DNA from: an uncultured Alphaproteobacteria bacterium
GTDB taxonomy: Bacteria; Pseudomonadota; Alphaproteobacteria; RF32; CAG-239
NCBI GenBank assembly: GCA_910587405.1
Contig: CAJUKS010000004.1
Coordinates: forward strand, 95,295 to 159,294
Length of the DNA: 64,000 nucleotides
Direction of reading: 5' to 3'
Positions 18,952 to 25,948 of the stretch are shown one piece after another (within the stretch, counting starts at the first letter, position 1; the number at the start of each line of letters is the position of its first letter). The position numbers and the translations under genes were made by a program. A model generated the notes under the pieces. It made no database searches and was not told where the DNA came from. It saw nothing but the letters and a program-made list of their open reading frames with translations.

Positions 18952-19194
18952 CTATTTATACATTTTCCACAACGTGTCCAAAATTTCGCCGGGATGTTTG
19001 TTCAAGGCCTGCATGATGTCCAAATATTCGGTAATGTCAACCCGTCTTTCGCCGCTTTCGTTTTTGTAAACATAGGATTGAGGCTTGTTTAATCTGCGAG
19101 CAAGTTCGGTCTGTGTCAGGCCGGCGTCTTCGCGCGCCCGGCGCAGCAACTTGCGGAAATGAATGTACTCGGGGGTATAGAGAGACTGGGTCAT
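18952..19194 (-). CDS. XRE-family HTH regulator (third gene of module 1)
   Basis: This 80-residue protein of the classical XRE type (FRKLLRRAREDAGLTQTELARRLNKPQSYVYKNESGERRVDITEYLDIMQAL) is unlike its neighbours, which share the MNKR/LSESS pattern. It resembles antitoxin-like or generic transcriptional regulators. AGGAAAA lies upstream of ATG 19194. It is embedded in the four-gene regulator operon (42 nt after the previous stop). Confidence 0.85.
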   Translation of the reverse strand: MTQSLYTPEYIHFRKLLRRAREDAGLTQTELARRLNKPQSYVYKNESGERRVDITEYLDIMQALNKHPGEILDTLWKMYK

Positions 19195-19236
19195 AAAATT
19201 TTTCCTAAACACATTGCCCAAACAAACGAAACGATA

Positions 19237-19608
19237 TCATTCTTCCGCAATATCGGCAAGGATTTTATAAGCCAGTTTCAGTTGCCGGGGAGAAAGCTTT
19301 TTAAGTTTGTGAAGGGCAGTGTAAAAAAGAGGATCTTTACCTAACAACTCATTCTCGACCAACGCCGATTTCGGATAAGGATAATGTTGATACAACGCTT
19401 GCGGCAGGTCAAACTCTGTTGCGGCCGACAAACGGATCATCATTGAAAAGGTTGGATTCTGTTCAAAATTTTCAATTTTTGAGATCGAACTTTTACTGAC
19501 GTCGGCTAACAAAGACAGGCGATAAGGCGTAATCTTTTTTAACTCGCAATGTTCTTTAAAAGCAAGGATGACGTTGTTGACAACGCTATGAGTTTCTCGT
19601 GTTTTCAT
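19237..19608 (-). CDS. XRE-family HTH regulator with C-terminal helix (second gene of module 1)
   Basis: This 123-residue protein has the HTH at about residues 24-75 (YRLSLLADVSKSSISKIENFEQNPTFSMMIRLSAATEFDLPQAL). A linker with GKDPLFYTALHKLKKLSPRQLKLAYKILADIAEE follows. The C-terminal amphipathic helix recurs in the other paralogues (19646, 31295, 31888) and in a shortened form in the DEPIR proteins. No Shine-Dalgarno sequence is evident. Confidence 0.85.
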   Translation of the reverse strand: MKTRETHSVVNNVILAFKEHCELKKITPYRLSLLADVSKSSISKIENFEQNPTFSMMIRLSAATEFDLPQALYQHYPYPKSALVENELLGKDPLFYTALHKLKKLSPRQLKLAYKILADIAEE

Positions 19609-19645
19609 ATTTTAACGACAAAAGATTTTTATTTTACAGTTGATT

Positions 19646-20014
19646 TTACTTCTTTCGGTTGACGAGTGTCAAAATAAGATCATGCGCAATTCTCAAGTCG
19701 TCTTCACTCAGCCTTTGCAAATTTTCAATCGTAACGTCAAAAAGCGGCGAACGCCCCAATAGTTCCATCGTCTGAGAATCTTTTCTCTCCGGATAGCTTT
19801 GCGCCACGATATCCGGGAAATAACATCCCAGATAGTCAGCTATGATAGCCAAGGTCATAAAAGAAGGATTTTGTTTCAAACACTCAATCTTGGAGATGGA
19901 GCTTTCACTCATGCCGGTACCCTTAGCCAACTTGTATTGGCTAAGATCACCTCGTGCTTCCCGCAGTTTGAGCACGATTTTATTGGTTATACTTTTTGCT
20001 TGTCGTTTATTCAT
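19646..20014 (-). CDS. XRE-family HTH regulator with C-terminal helix (first gene of module 1)
   Basis: This 122-residue protein starts with the basic MNKRQAKSITNKIVLKLRE, then an HTH (YKLAKGTGMSESSISKIECLKQNPSFMTLAIIADYLGC). It ends in GRSPLFDVTIENLQRLSEDDLRIAHDLILTLVNRKK. First gene of the operon. A TATATT lies 7 nt before the ATG, so the mRNA may be leaderless, and its promoter overlaps the divergent RNA promoter at 20035-20063. This arrangement suggests the regulators control the RNA and themselves. Confidence 0.87.
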   Translation of the reverse strand: MNKRQAKSITNKIVLKLREARGDLSQYKLAKGTGMSESSISKIECLKQNPSFMTLAIIADYLGCYFPDIVAQSYPERKDSQTMELLGRSPLFDVTIENLQRLSEDDLRIAHDLILTLVNRKK

Positions 20015-20034
20015 AATACATAATATAAAATCAT

Positions 20035-20063
20035 TTGACTTTAACTTTATAACACTCTATGAT
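20035..20063 (+). promoter_or_regulatory. sigma70-type promoter of structured RNA copy A
   Basis: TTGACT (20035-20040), 17-nt spacer, TATGAT (20058-20063). Predicted start near 20070, about 40 nt before conservation with copy B begins. It overlaps the XRE operon's 5' region. The promoter of copy B has the same TTGACTTT beginning and a shared ATAGTAG after the -10. Confidence 0.75.
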
Positions 20064-20110
20064 CCTAGATAGTAGGTTAATATCTATAGCCATAATATTA
20101 TTCTGACGCA

Positions 20111-20346
20111 ATACCTGTTGCAGCAGGTATCCTAAGGGCTAGAGATAGTCCGGATGAAGTGATGTTCATCTGAATTTAAACTCGTGCAGCATGTCGATGT
20201 AAATGCTGTGACTCGGCTATTGACTCTTTGAACAATAACTGAGATTATATCCCCGGTCTTCGACTATCGGCCGGGGAGCCCTTCGGGCTTGCCTGAAGGA
20301 TGCCATTTCACGAGTTATGGTAACATCACCTCCCCGGCCACCTTAT
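20111..20346 (+). ncRNA. structured RNA copy A (possible HEARO/omega-RNA-like)
   Basis: About 229 nt are homologous to copy B (32425-32656). Helices in order: ATACCTG/CAGGTAT (20111-20130); GGGCTA-GAGA-TAGTCC with a GNRA tetraloop; GATGAA/TTCATC (20153-20170), where copy B has GACGAAT/ATTCGTC; GCAGCAT/ATGCTGT; CTCGGCTATT/AATAACTGAG. Then CCCCGGTC (20251-20258) can pair with GGCCGGGG (20269-20276), while GGCCGGGGAG (20269-20278) can alternatively pair with CTCCCCGGCC (20330-20339). AACTCGTG (20179-20186) pairs with CACGAGTT (20309-20316) in the loop of a CCAT/ATGG hairpin, a long-range pseudoknot. In copy B the same two segments are CACTTGTG and CACAAGTG, i.e. two compensatory changes. Class assignment is from memory. 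Confidence 0.8.
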
Positions 20347-20394
20347 TTCCCGCCCTTGATTTTTGGTTTTCACTTTTTCACAACGAGGGCTGCT

Positions 20395-20583
20395 ATGCTT
20401 CATCATCTTTTAAATAAAATTCTGCCGCAACAATCAAACATATCCCGCGAGTCCGATGACATCGACGAACCGATCCGCGGCATCCGGGAGCTTGAAACCT
20501 TTCTGGCAAATCAGAGCGAAGAAACCCGACAGGCCATTCATAAGGTCATTTCCTTTATTCTCTACCGCACCCCTTTGCAATAG
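20395..20583 (+). CDS. DEPIR-type small protein A (62 aa)
   Basis: This small soluble protein follows 48 nt after RNA copy A. ATG 20395 has GAGGG 5-6 nt upstream. It shares the core DEPIRxxxExExFxxxQSEETxxAxxKxIxFIL with the 64-residue protein downstream of RNA copy B, while the N-terminal 25 residues differ. The SEETRQAIHKVISFIL helix resembles the C-terminal helix of the adjacent XRE regulators (SEDDLRIAHDLILTLV), so it could be a free oligomerisation or antagonist module. No known family. A longer frame beginning inside the RNA at 20317 is explained by RNA conservation and was rejected. Confidence 0.75.
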   Translation: MLHHLLNKILPQQSNISRESDDIDEPIRGIRELETFLANQSEETRQAIHKVISFILYRTPLQ

Positions 20584-20591
20584 ACGGCAAC

Positions 20592-20617
20592 AAAAAACCC
20601 CCGGCAAGCCGGGGGTG
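20592..20617 (-). terminator. intrinsic terminator of the 20662-21153 gene
   Basis: ACCCCCGGC AA GCCGGGGGT; on the minus strand the stem is followed by six T. On the plus strand no T-run follows, so it is poor for the DEPIR transcript. Confidence 0.75.
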
Positions 20618-20661
20618 TAAAAACAACGGAAGCAGACGGCGATCGTCTCTTCCTTCGGATT

Positions 20662-21153
20662 TCAGGCTTTTGCTGCCGCAGACGCGCCGTACAGCCGGTC
20701 ATAAAAGACAATCAGCGGTTTGTCGGCATGGTCGCGGAAGAAAGCCAGAGCTTTGTCGCACAAACGTCGTCTGTTGATGTACTTGACCGCGGTTTGCAAT
20801 TTCTTTTGTTGCACCATTTCCATTTGCGCGGCTTCCGGCAGCGAATGGAACTTGGCATAAATTGACAAGGCCTTGGGATAGTGAATCAAAAGCTTTTCGT
20901 TGGCGGCACGACAACGACGAAGGCGGAAATAAATACAGAAGAGATCCTTGCGGTTTCCTTCAATCAGTTTTCGCTCAACCTCCAAATCCAGCGGATATCT
21001 CTTGACGTAACACTCAAACTTTGTCGTATCACGCAAAGACAGCAGCTGAAACTGAGCTTTGGTTTTGAGCTTTCCTTCCTTTATCTGTTGCTTGAATTCC
21101 TGCAGACTGTGATATCCTGTCACCGCAATCTGCCCGTTTAACGATTTTTCCAT
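20662..21153 (-). CDS. conserved-looking protein of unknown function
   Basis: This 163-residue soluble, basic protein starts MEKSLNGQIAVTGYHSLQEFKQQIKEGKLKTKAQFQLL. It is rich in aromatic and basic residues, has two Cys and ends in an Ala-rich tail (YGASAAAKA). No motif recognised. The longer reading from 21210 overlaps the promoter TTGACT...TATAAA, so the ATG at 21153 was chosen although it lacks a clear ribosome-binding site. It lies between module 1 and secreted Cys-rich proteins, possibly an accessory gene. Confidence 0.65.
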   Translation of the reverse strand: MEKSLNGQIAVTGYHSLQEFKQQIKEGKLKTKAQFQLLSLRDTTKFECYVKRYPLDLEVERKLIEGNRKDLFCIYFRLRRCRAANEKLLIHYPKALSIYAKFHSLPEAAQMEMVQQKKLQTAVKYINRRRLCDKALAFFRDHADKPLIVFYDRLYGASAAAKA

Positions 21154-21180
21154 AATAAAAAAATAATTAGTTATGTTTTC

Positions 21181-21210
21181 TTTATAATTTGTTTTTTGTC
21201 TATCAGTCAA
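21181..21210 (-). promoter_or_regulatory. sigma70-type promoter of the 20662-21153 gene
   Basis: Minus-strand TTGACT (21205-21210), 18-nt spacer, TATAAA (21181-21186). It is back-to-back with the promoter at 21224-21252. Confidence 0.6.
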
Positions 21211-21223
21211 GTTCTTTTACATG

Positions 21224-21252
21224 TTGCAAAGATTTTATTTATGAGCTATAAT
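21224..21252 (+). promoter_or_regulatory. sigma70-type promoter of the Cys-rich secreted protein
   Basis: TTGCAA (21224-21229), 17-nt spacer, TATAAT (21247-21252). Start of the gene is 33 nt downstream. Confidence 0.75.
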
Positions 21253-21284
21253 AAAAGCATCAGAATTGAAGGAGAAAATTTAAA

Positions 21285-21626
21285 ATGCGCAGATTTTGGA
21301 CATTTTTGCTGGCCGCCGCTTTTATCTTCGCCGCGTTTTCCGCTCAGGCGGGAGTACGGTTCATCACCGATGTGCCGCAAAACACCGTTCAGGGAAAACT
21401 GCCGTCGGCCTATGCCAAATCCAAAGGCAAACGTGACTGTCAATCCGCCGGTTACAACAAAACCTCCTGCAGCGAAGACGAATATCTGGTCAAACGTTGT
21501 CCTTATGACGGACGCTATTACAAAGCCTGTTGCGACAAAGAATATTCTCACTCCAAATCGTTTTGTTTGAGCCGCGGCAAAAAGCCCAGCCGCAGATCCT
21601 GCGAAGGACTTTATGCCTGCGAATAA
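21285..21626 (+). CDS. small secreted cysteine-rich protein
   Basis: This 113-residue protein has a cleavable signal peptide (MRRFWTFLLAAAFIFAAFSAQA). The mature part holds about ten Cys in a pattern C-x5-SC, CPYDGRYYKACCDKEYSHSKSFC, SCEGLYAC. The block DCQSAGYNKTSC...CPYDGRYYKACCDKEYS is shared with the N-terminal part of the 745-residue protein next to it (LCKKEGYILKADC...CPYNANYVMCCGKEYS), so the two are related. Likely a disulfide-stabilised periplasmic or surface protein; function unknown. GAAGGAG precedes the ATG. Confidence 0.8.
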   Translation: MRRFWTFLLAAAFIFAAFSAQAGVRFITDVPQNTVQGKLPSAYAKSKGKRDCQSAGYNKTSCSEDEYLVKRCPYDGRYYKACCDKEYSHSKSFCLSRGKKPSRRSCEGLYACE

Positions 21627-21641
21627 ATAACTGATGCATCA

Positions 21642-21672
21642 AAACACCCTTCTTGCCGAAGGGTGTTTTTTT
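21642..21672 (+). terminator. intrinsic terminator
   Basis: ACACCCTTC TTGCC GAAGGGTGT followed by seven T, 16 nt after the stop of the small Cys-rich gene. Confidence 0.9.
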
Positions 21673-21979
21673 ATGCAATCCGACGAATCCGTCCGTCGCC
21701 CGTTCCGCTTTATCTCTCTACGTTTACCTGTTTACCGCCGGATGCCTTCAAATATGGCTTTTTCGCGGCGGCACGATTTTTCCGGCTTTGATTTTTTCCG
21801 ATAACAAGTTGATTTTATTAAAGTTTTTATCCTTTAGCGGTGTTGCAAAAAAAGGTACGTTATTTTGCATCAGAAATCAAGACCAAAAATCAAGGCTCAG
21901 CGAAGAAAAAAATCCTCTTATTTTAACGTACAATATTTTCAATCACCTCAAACAACCAAGGTAATAAAGGGGAAGGGTT
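21673..21979 (+). other. 307-bp leader of the large Cys-rich gene
   Basis: No credible frame. The sequence turns AT-rich toward 21850-21960 and should contain the promoter of the 745-residue protein. GGGGAAGGG at about 21969-21977 is its ribosome-binding site. No strong hairpin noticed. Confidence 0.5.
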
Positions 21980-24217
21980 ATGAAAATATCGGGTAAAATT
22001 TGGGCGGTGTGCATGCTGTTGGCCTGCGGCTGCCTTTGGAGTGCCGGCAACGTTTCGGCCAAGGTTTGTTTCGTCGGCGATCCCGACTGTGCCGGCGGCG
22101 CCGACTTCGGCGAGTATGTTGATCCGGCGGCAGACGGCGAACTTTGCAAAAAGGAAGGCTATATTCTTAAAGCAGACTGCGAAGCCAACCCGGCCAAACA
22201 TGTCACAGGCTATTGTCCGTACAACGCCAACTATGTCATGTGCTGCGGCAAAGAATACTCCTACGATTTGTGTTTATATCCGTTGGTTTCCGACGGCAAA
22301 TGCGGCAACCGGCATAAATGTGTCTGCGATTCAAAGTTTCCTTTCAACGACAACTACAATGACACTTCGTGCAAACTCAAATATCCCGGCAGCGTTGCCG
22401 ACGGCGGTTCTTGCGTTCAGACGACTTACAATGCCGCCAACAATTCCGGCAAAACCGATATCTATTTCTCGGAATGCATCTGCAACCCGGCCTCTTATCC
22501 GTTTTTGCGCGAAGACTGCACCAACGGAACCGAACCTTCGGACGACGGATGTACCGGCACCGACCGGATCACCCGCTATTCGTCTTGTATCTGCAACCGC
22601 GAAAAATATCAATTTGCCGCCGGCGACTGCGAATTCGGAGGCAACCTCGACAAGAAGGAATATTATTGTATCCAGGGCGGTTCGTATTTCTTTACCCAAT
22701 GCTACAATTGCGATGCCTTTCCGGCGACTTCGCTTGATCATGTCAAGGGCGGCGAAGGTGTCGGCTACAAAAAATGCACTTACGGCAACCGCTATCAGAT
22801 CTTGCAATGCGAAGCCGGATACCGTCCCGGCAAAGACGGCGATAACTGCCGGGAACTGACCTGTGAAGAGGCCGTCGACGAATGGCTGACCACCTATCCG
22901 GAACAAAAAGCAAGATACACCCTGCTCGCAAGTCCGCAAAATATTCAGGACAGCAAACTGGTTAACGCAACCAGCAACGCTTCCAACATCAAGACTCAGA
23001 ACGTGATTCTGGCAGACAATCAACAACTTTCCAAAATCTATGCCGGCATCAATTACTACGGCGCCAGCGCCTTTGGAAAACTGCGGGGCGGTTATATGGC
23101 CGAACGCTGCAAAACCCGTCCGAACATTGTTTACACCTCAAGCAACAACGGTTTCTGGATTCCGTCTCATTCACCGTTCGGCTGGAGTTCGTCCACCAAA
23201 GGAAAAGTCAAGTTATACGGCTTAAAGCTCGATATGAGCAAATTTAACGGAACTTTCCAGACCTCGTACGGAATTGATGCCACCAACATCGATATCACGG
23301 CCCGAAACTGGACGATCCCGGCAACCGTCGACTATGCGCCGCGCTTTGTTTACGACAAAAGTTACGATAACGAAGGCTACGAGGCGATGCCGACAATCAA
23401 CATCACCGGCACTTTGACCATCCAAAGCAAAGCAACCTTTGACGGTGTATCGTTTAACAAAGAAGACGCCTATGCCGGCCGCGGCTACATGGATATCCAG
23501 GTTCCGGCTTCTTATAAGAGACAAACGATGGTTACTTTCGGCTTCAAAGAAGATCAGGAATTCAAAATCGGTTCAGTTTATATGTATCCGAAAGACGTCG
23601 GGGTATGTAATTTCCAAAATTCAGGTAACTGTCTGACCGATTATAACACGACAATATCATTCACCGGTCCTAGTTCGGAAAACCCGGCCAACGTTTACAC
23701 CAGCATATATCTCGGTTACGGATATCAGGGCGGAACGAAAATTGCCCATAACATGATTGCCAAACTGTCGGGGGCGTTGGTTTGGAATATGTATAAAGGG
23801 GGCGGAAACTACAACATTACGCTTTCTCCCGGAAGCAAAATATACTCGACCGATTACGGTTCCGGCGAATATGCCCGCATTAAACGCGGCAGCGATTCAA
23901 AATGGGGCTGGTGTCGGATGTCTTCCACTTACCGCGTCGTCAGATACGGAAAACACAGCGGCTGCTTGTTCAGCAACTGTTGCGGAGACTGCAAATTCCG
24001 TACCGATAAAGGCGACGATTATGTTGAAAACTATTCCATGGTTTGTTCCGTCAACAAATCTGCCTCCAAATCTTACATTGCCGGCATGAGCTTAACCAGT
24101 TCGTCTAACTGCAAATGCGGAAATCAGCGTCCGAATCAAAGTCAACTCAACCGATGTATTGTTGATTTCGGCGGACATACCCATGTCCTCATGAATTGCG
24201 GTGACAGCAAACTGTAA
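21980..24217 (+). CDS. large secreted cysteine-rich protein (745 aa)
   Basis: A signal peptide (MKISGKIWAVCMLLACGCLWSAGNVSA) precedes a Cys-dense region to about residue 300. Its first module (LCKKEGYILKADC...CPYNANYVMCCGKEYSYDLC) matches the small neighbour, and repeated modules such as SECICNPASYPFLREDC and SSCICNREKYQFAAGDC follow, each ending in an acidic C. Residues of about 300-640 are Cys-poor, Thr/Asn/Ser/Tyr-rich and beta-like (INITGTLTIQSKATFDGVSF). A second Cys cluster (CLFSNCCGDC, NCKCGNQ) ends the protein. This is probably a surface protein with disulfide-stabilised ends around a beta-helical core; no named family recognised. Confidence 0.75.
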   Translation: MKISGKIWAVCMLLACGCLWSAGNVSAKVCFVGDPDCAGGADFGEYVDPAADGELCKKEGYILKADCEANPAKHVTGYCPYNANYVMCCGKEYSYDLCLYPLVSDGKCGNRHKCVCDSKFPFNDNYNDTSCKLKYPGSVADGGSCVQTTYNAANNSGKTDIYFSECICNPASYPFLREDCTNGTEPSDDGCTGTDRITRYSSCICNREKYQFAAGDCEFGGNLDKKEYYCIQGGSYFFTQCYNCDAFPATSLDHVKGGEGVGYKKCTYGNRYQILQCEAGYRPGKDGDNCRELTCEEAVDEWLTTYPEQKARYTLLASPQNIQDSKLVNATSNASNIKTQNVILADNQQLSKIYAGINYYGASAFGKLRGGYMAERCKTRPNIVYTSSNNGFWIPSHSPFGWSSSTKGKVKLYGLKLDMSKFNGTFQTSYGIDATNIDITARNWTIPATVDYAPRFVYDKSYDNEGYEAMPTINITGTLTIQSKATFDGVSFNKEDAYAGRGYMDIQVPASYKRQTMVTFGFKEDQEFKIGSVYMYPKDVGVCNFQNSGNCLTDYNTTISFTGPSSENPANVYTSIYLGYGYQGGTKIAHNMIAKLSGALVWNMYKGGGNYNITLSPGSKIYSTDYGSGEYARIKRGSDSKWGWCRMSSTYRVVRYGKHSGCLFSNCCGDCKFRTDKGDDYVENYSMVCSVNKSASKSYIAGMSLTSSSNCKCGNQRPNQSQLNRCIVDFGGHTHVLMNCGDSKL

Positions 24218-24608
24218 CGGATATCCCCGCCCACACCGGGAGGCAAGCTTCCCGGCGGCAAATCCCCTTTAAGGGCGGGGCCCTTGATACGGGAAGGGAA
24301 GAAAAACGAATTGATGTTTTTCTTCCCGCACTCCCGAACCTGAAACAAGCTTAAGGGGAAACGGTCTACCGGACCTTAAACGGAAACCTTTTATACCAAA
24401 TTATTATCTACAACTATTTCCGTTTTATTATTCAAGGAGAGAATACAGACCCGCGTTTCCCGGACAATCCAGAAACGGCTCCCTGTGGTTCCTTATCATA
24501 ACGGTCGGTTGTACGATCCTGTTTCGACATCCCCGTCTCAAGCTCAGGCTTCCGACGATCAAATATTTCCGAAAACAGATTTAAACAACAATTAAAACCA
24601 TTTGTATT
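24218..24608 (+). other. 391-bp intergenic region with two hairpins
   Basis: Just after the large Cys-rich gene, CCGGGA/TTCCCGG forms a GC hairpin (about 24237-24254). Further on GGGAAGAAAAAC (24296-24307) and GTTTTTCTTCCC (24316-24327) form a perfect 12-bp stem with an 8-nt loop. The remainder is a long untranslated leader of the lipoprotein gene, containing AAGGAGAG near 24435 that is not followed by a start codon. No frame supported. Confidence 0.55.
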
Positions 24609-25871
24609 ATGAAAACTAACAAATTCTGGTTCGCAACGGCAGCAGCTGCCCTTGTAACCGTTATCTGCGTGTTCACCTCCTGCAGCAAGGAAGACGAGCC
24701 TTTCCTGCCAGAAGTGATCGAAAGTGAAGTTCTTGAAACCGGCATCAGCAATGACGTCAACGAGGTTTCCGGAACCGAAGGTACCAAACTGAGCTACGAA
24801 TCCTGGATTGTGGTCAAGGGACAAACCCGCGCCGCTTTCGAGAACAAAGTCTCCGTTACTCTCTGCAATCAGTTGAACAATGTCGACAGTGTGATCACTG
24901 TGCAAAGCTTCGAACTCGGCGAATATACGACCGATATCGATTATCAGCCTTATGCTCAGCGAAGCGAAGGTTTCGTCACCGTCACCGACTCGGTGCTGGT
25001 GTATAAGGTGATTTTTGATCAATTTTCGTTTGCCTATAACCTGCAGTTCGAAGTTCCGGTGTATAACGACGGCGTGACCCGGCAGACCATGCCCTACCAC
25101 CGTTACGGAAACATCAAGGACAACGGCTGTACGCTGGAAGAAATGGACTTTTTGGTCGAGGCTTCCGACAACGGCATGGAATACGTCTATTTGCGCAAGT
25201 TGCTCTCACACTCGCTGACGGTCGAATTTAACGGCAGCGAATACACCTTGACCGCAAAGATCGAATTGCGACGCAACCTCGGAACGGCACCTTGTATTGT
25301 TAAGTCCGAAGTTTTGGAAGACGGCAAGGACATCCTGCAATCTGGTGTTTTCGGCGCGCTTTCCGAAGTTCATTATCAATCGTGGATTAAGGTAAAGCAG
25401 TTTTGGTCCGACGGCAACGTGGTCGAAAAAACTTATACCAACCAGTGTGCGGTAGAGATTTCGCTCAATACCGAATCTAAGATGTATAAGATTCTGCCCG
25501 ACATCGAAATCATACGGGAAAAAGCGGCGACGGTTACGGGAGAAACCGAAGAAACCGCATTCGGATCCGAAACCGAATATATCCGGAGCTATGTGACCCA
25601 CAAGTCTTATGAAATAAAGTACAATTATTTCACTTTGACGTACCTGTTTCAGGATATGGTTCCCGTCTATGACGACAATGTCACCCGCCACCAAATGCCG
25701 AGCTATCAGTTTGACCAAATCAGCGACAGCTTCCGTCTGTCTGCGGGTGCCGACGACTATGTCAACGGAAATCCGGCATTCGGCTATATTTTCTATTCGA
25801 AACTGTCTTTCCAATTCGGCAACATTGAAAGCTCTTTCGACAAGGACATATCGCTGTATGTGCTGAAGTAA
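24609..25871 (+). CDS. Bacteroidetes-like lipoprotein with internal duplication
   Basis: This 420-residue predicted lipoprotein has signal MKTNKFWFATAAAALVTVICVFTSC with lipobox Cys25 followed by SKEDE, a lipid-anchor sequence typical of Bacteroidetes. The mature part is a tandem duplication: LSYESWIVVKGQ...FSFAYNLQFEVPVYNDGVTRQTMPYHRY is repeated as VHYQSWIKVKQF...FTLTYLFQDMVPVYDDNVTRHQMPSYQF. No Shine-Dalgarno sequence precedes the ATG and AAG codons are more frequent than in neighbours, both unlike the surrounding genes. Function unknown; it was probably acquired from Bacteroidetes sharing the niche. Confidence 0.75.
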   Translation: MKTNKFWFATAAAALVTVICVFTSCSKEDEPFLPEVIESEVLETGISNDVNEVSGTEGTKLSYESWIVVKGQTRAAFENKVSVTLCNQLNNVDSVITVQSFELGEYTTDIDYQPYAQRSEGFVTVTDSVLVYKVIFDQFSFAYNLQFEVPVYNDGVTRQTMPYHRYGNIKDNGCTLEEMDFLVEASDNGMEYVYLRKLLSHSLTVEFNGSEYTLTAKIELRRNLGTAPCIVKSEVLEDGKDILQSGVFGALSEVHYQSWIKVKQFWSDGNVVEKTYTNQCAVEISLNTESKMYKILPDIEIIREKAATVTGETEETAFGSETEYIRSYVTHKSYEIKYNYFTLTYLFQDMVPVYDDNVTRHQMPSYQFDQISDSFRLSAGADDYVNGNPAFGYIFYSKLSFQFGNIESSFDKDISLYVLK

Positions 25872-25897
25872 ACAAGCCTTACCAAGGCTTATGCCAA

Positions 25898-25924
25898 GAA
25901 ACCCCGGTCACAAGCCGGGGTTTT
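25898..25924. terminator. bidirectional intrinsic terminator
   Basis: AAACCCCGG TCACAAG CCGGGGTTT between the lipoprotein and convergent ettA; a smaller AAGCCTT/AAGGCTT hairpin lies just upstream. Confidence 0.85.
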
Positions 25925-25948
25925 CTTCTTTGACGCTTCGGCCGGAAA

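Noticed and set aside
20111..20346. Group I or group II self-splicing intron
   Set aside because: The GAGATAGTCC segment superficially recalls a group I core, but it folds as a simple GNRA hairpin, and no P3/P7-type core, exon junction or domain V was found.
20317..20583. Longer frame beginning MVTSPPRPP inside RNA copy A, with a similar MVTSPPRPP frame at 33080
   Set aside because: The shared residues come from the conserved RNA 3' end (ATGGTAACATCACC...). No ribosome-binding site; the copy B counterpart does not keep the frame; the ATG at 20395 has GAGGG.
24609..25871. Contaminating Bacteroidetes contig joined by misassembly
   Set aside because: The gene is embedded between host-like genes with a host-type terminator downstream; transfer is simpler, but read coverage should confirm.
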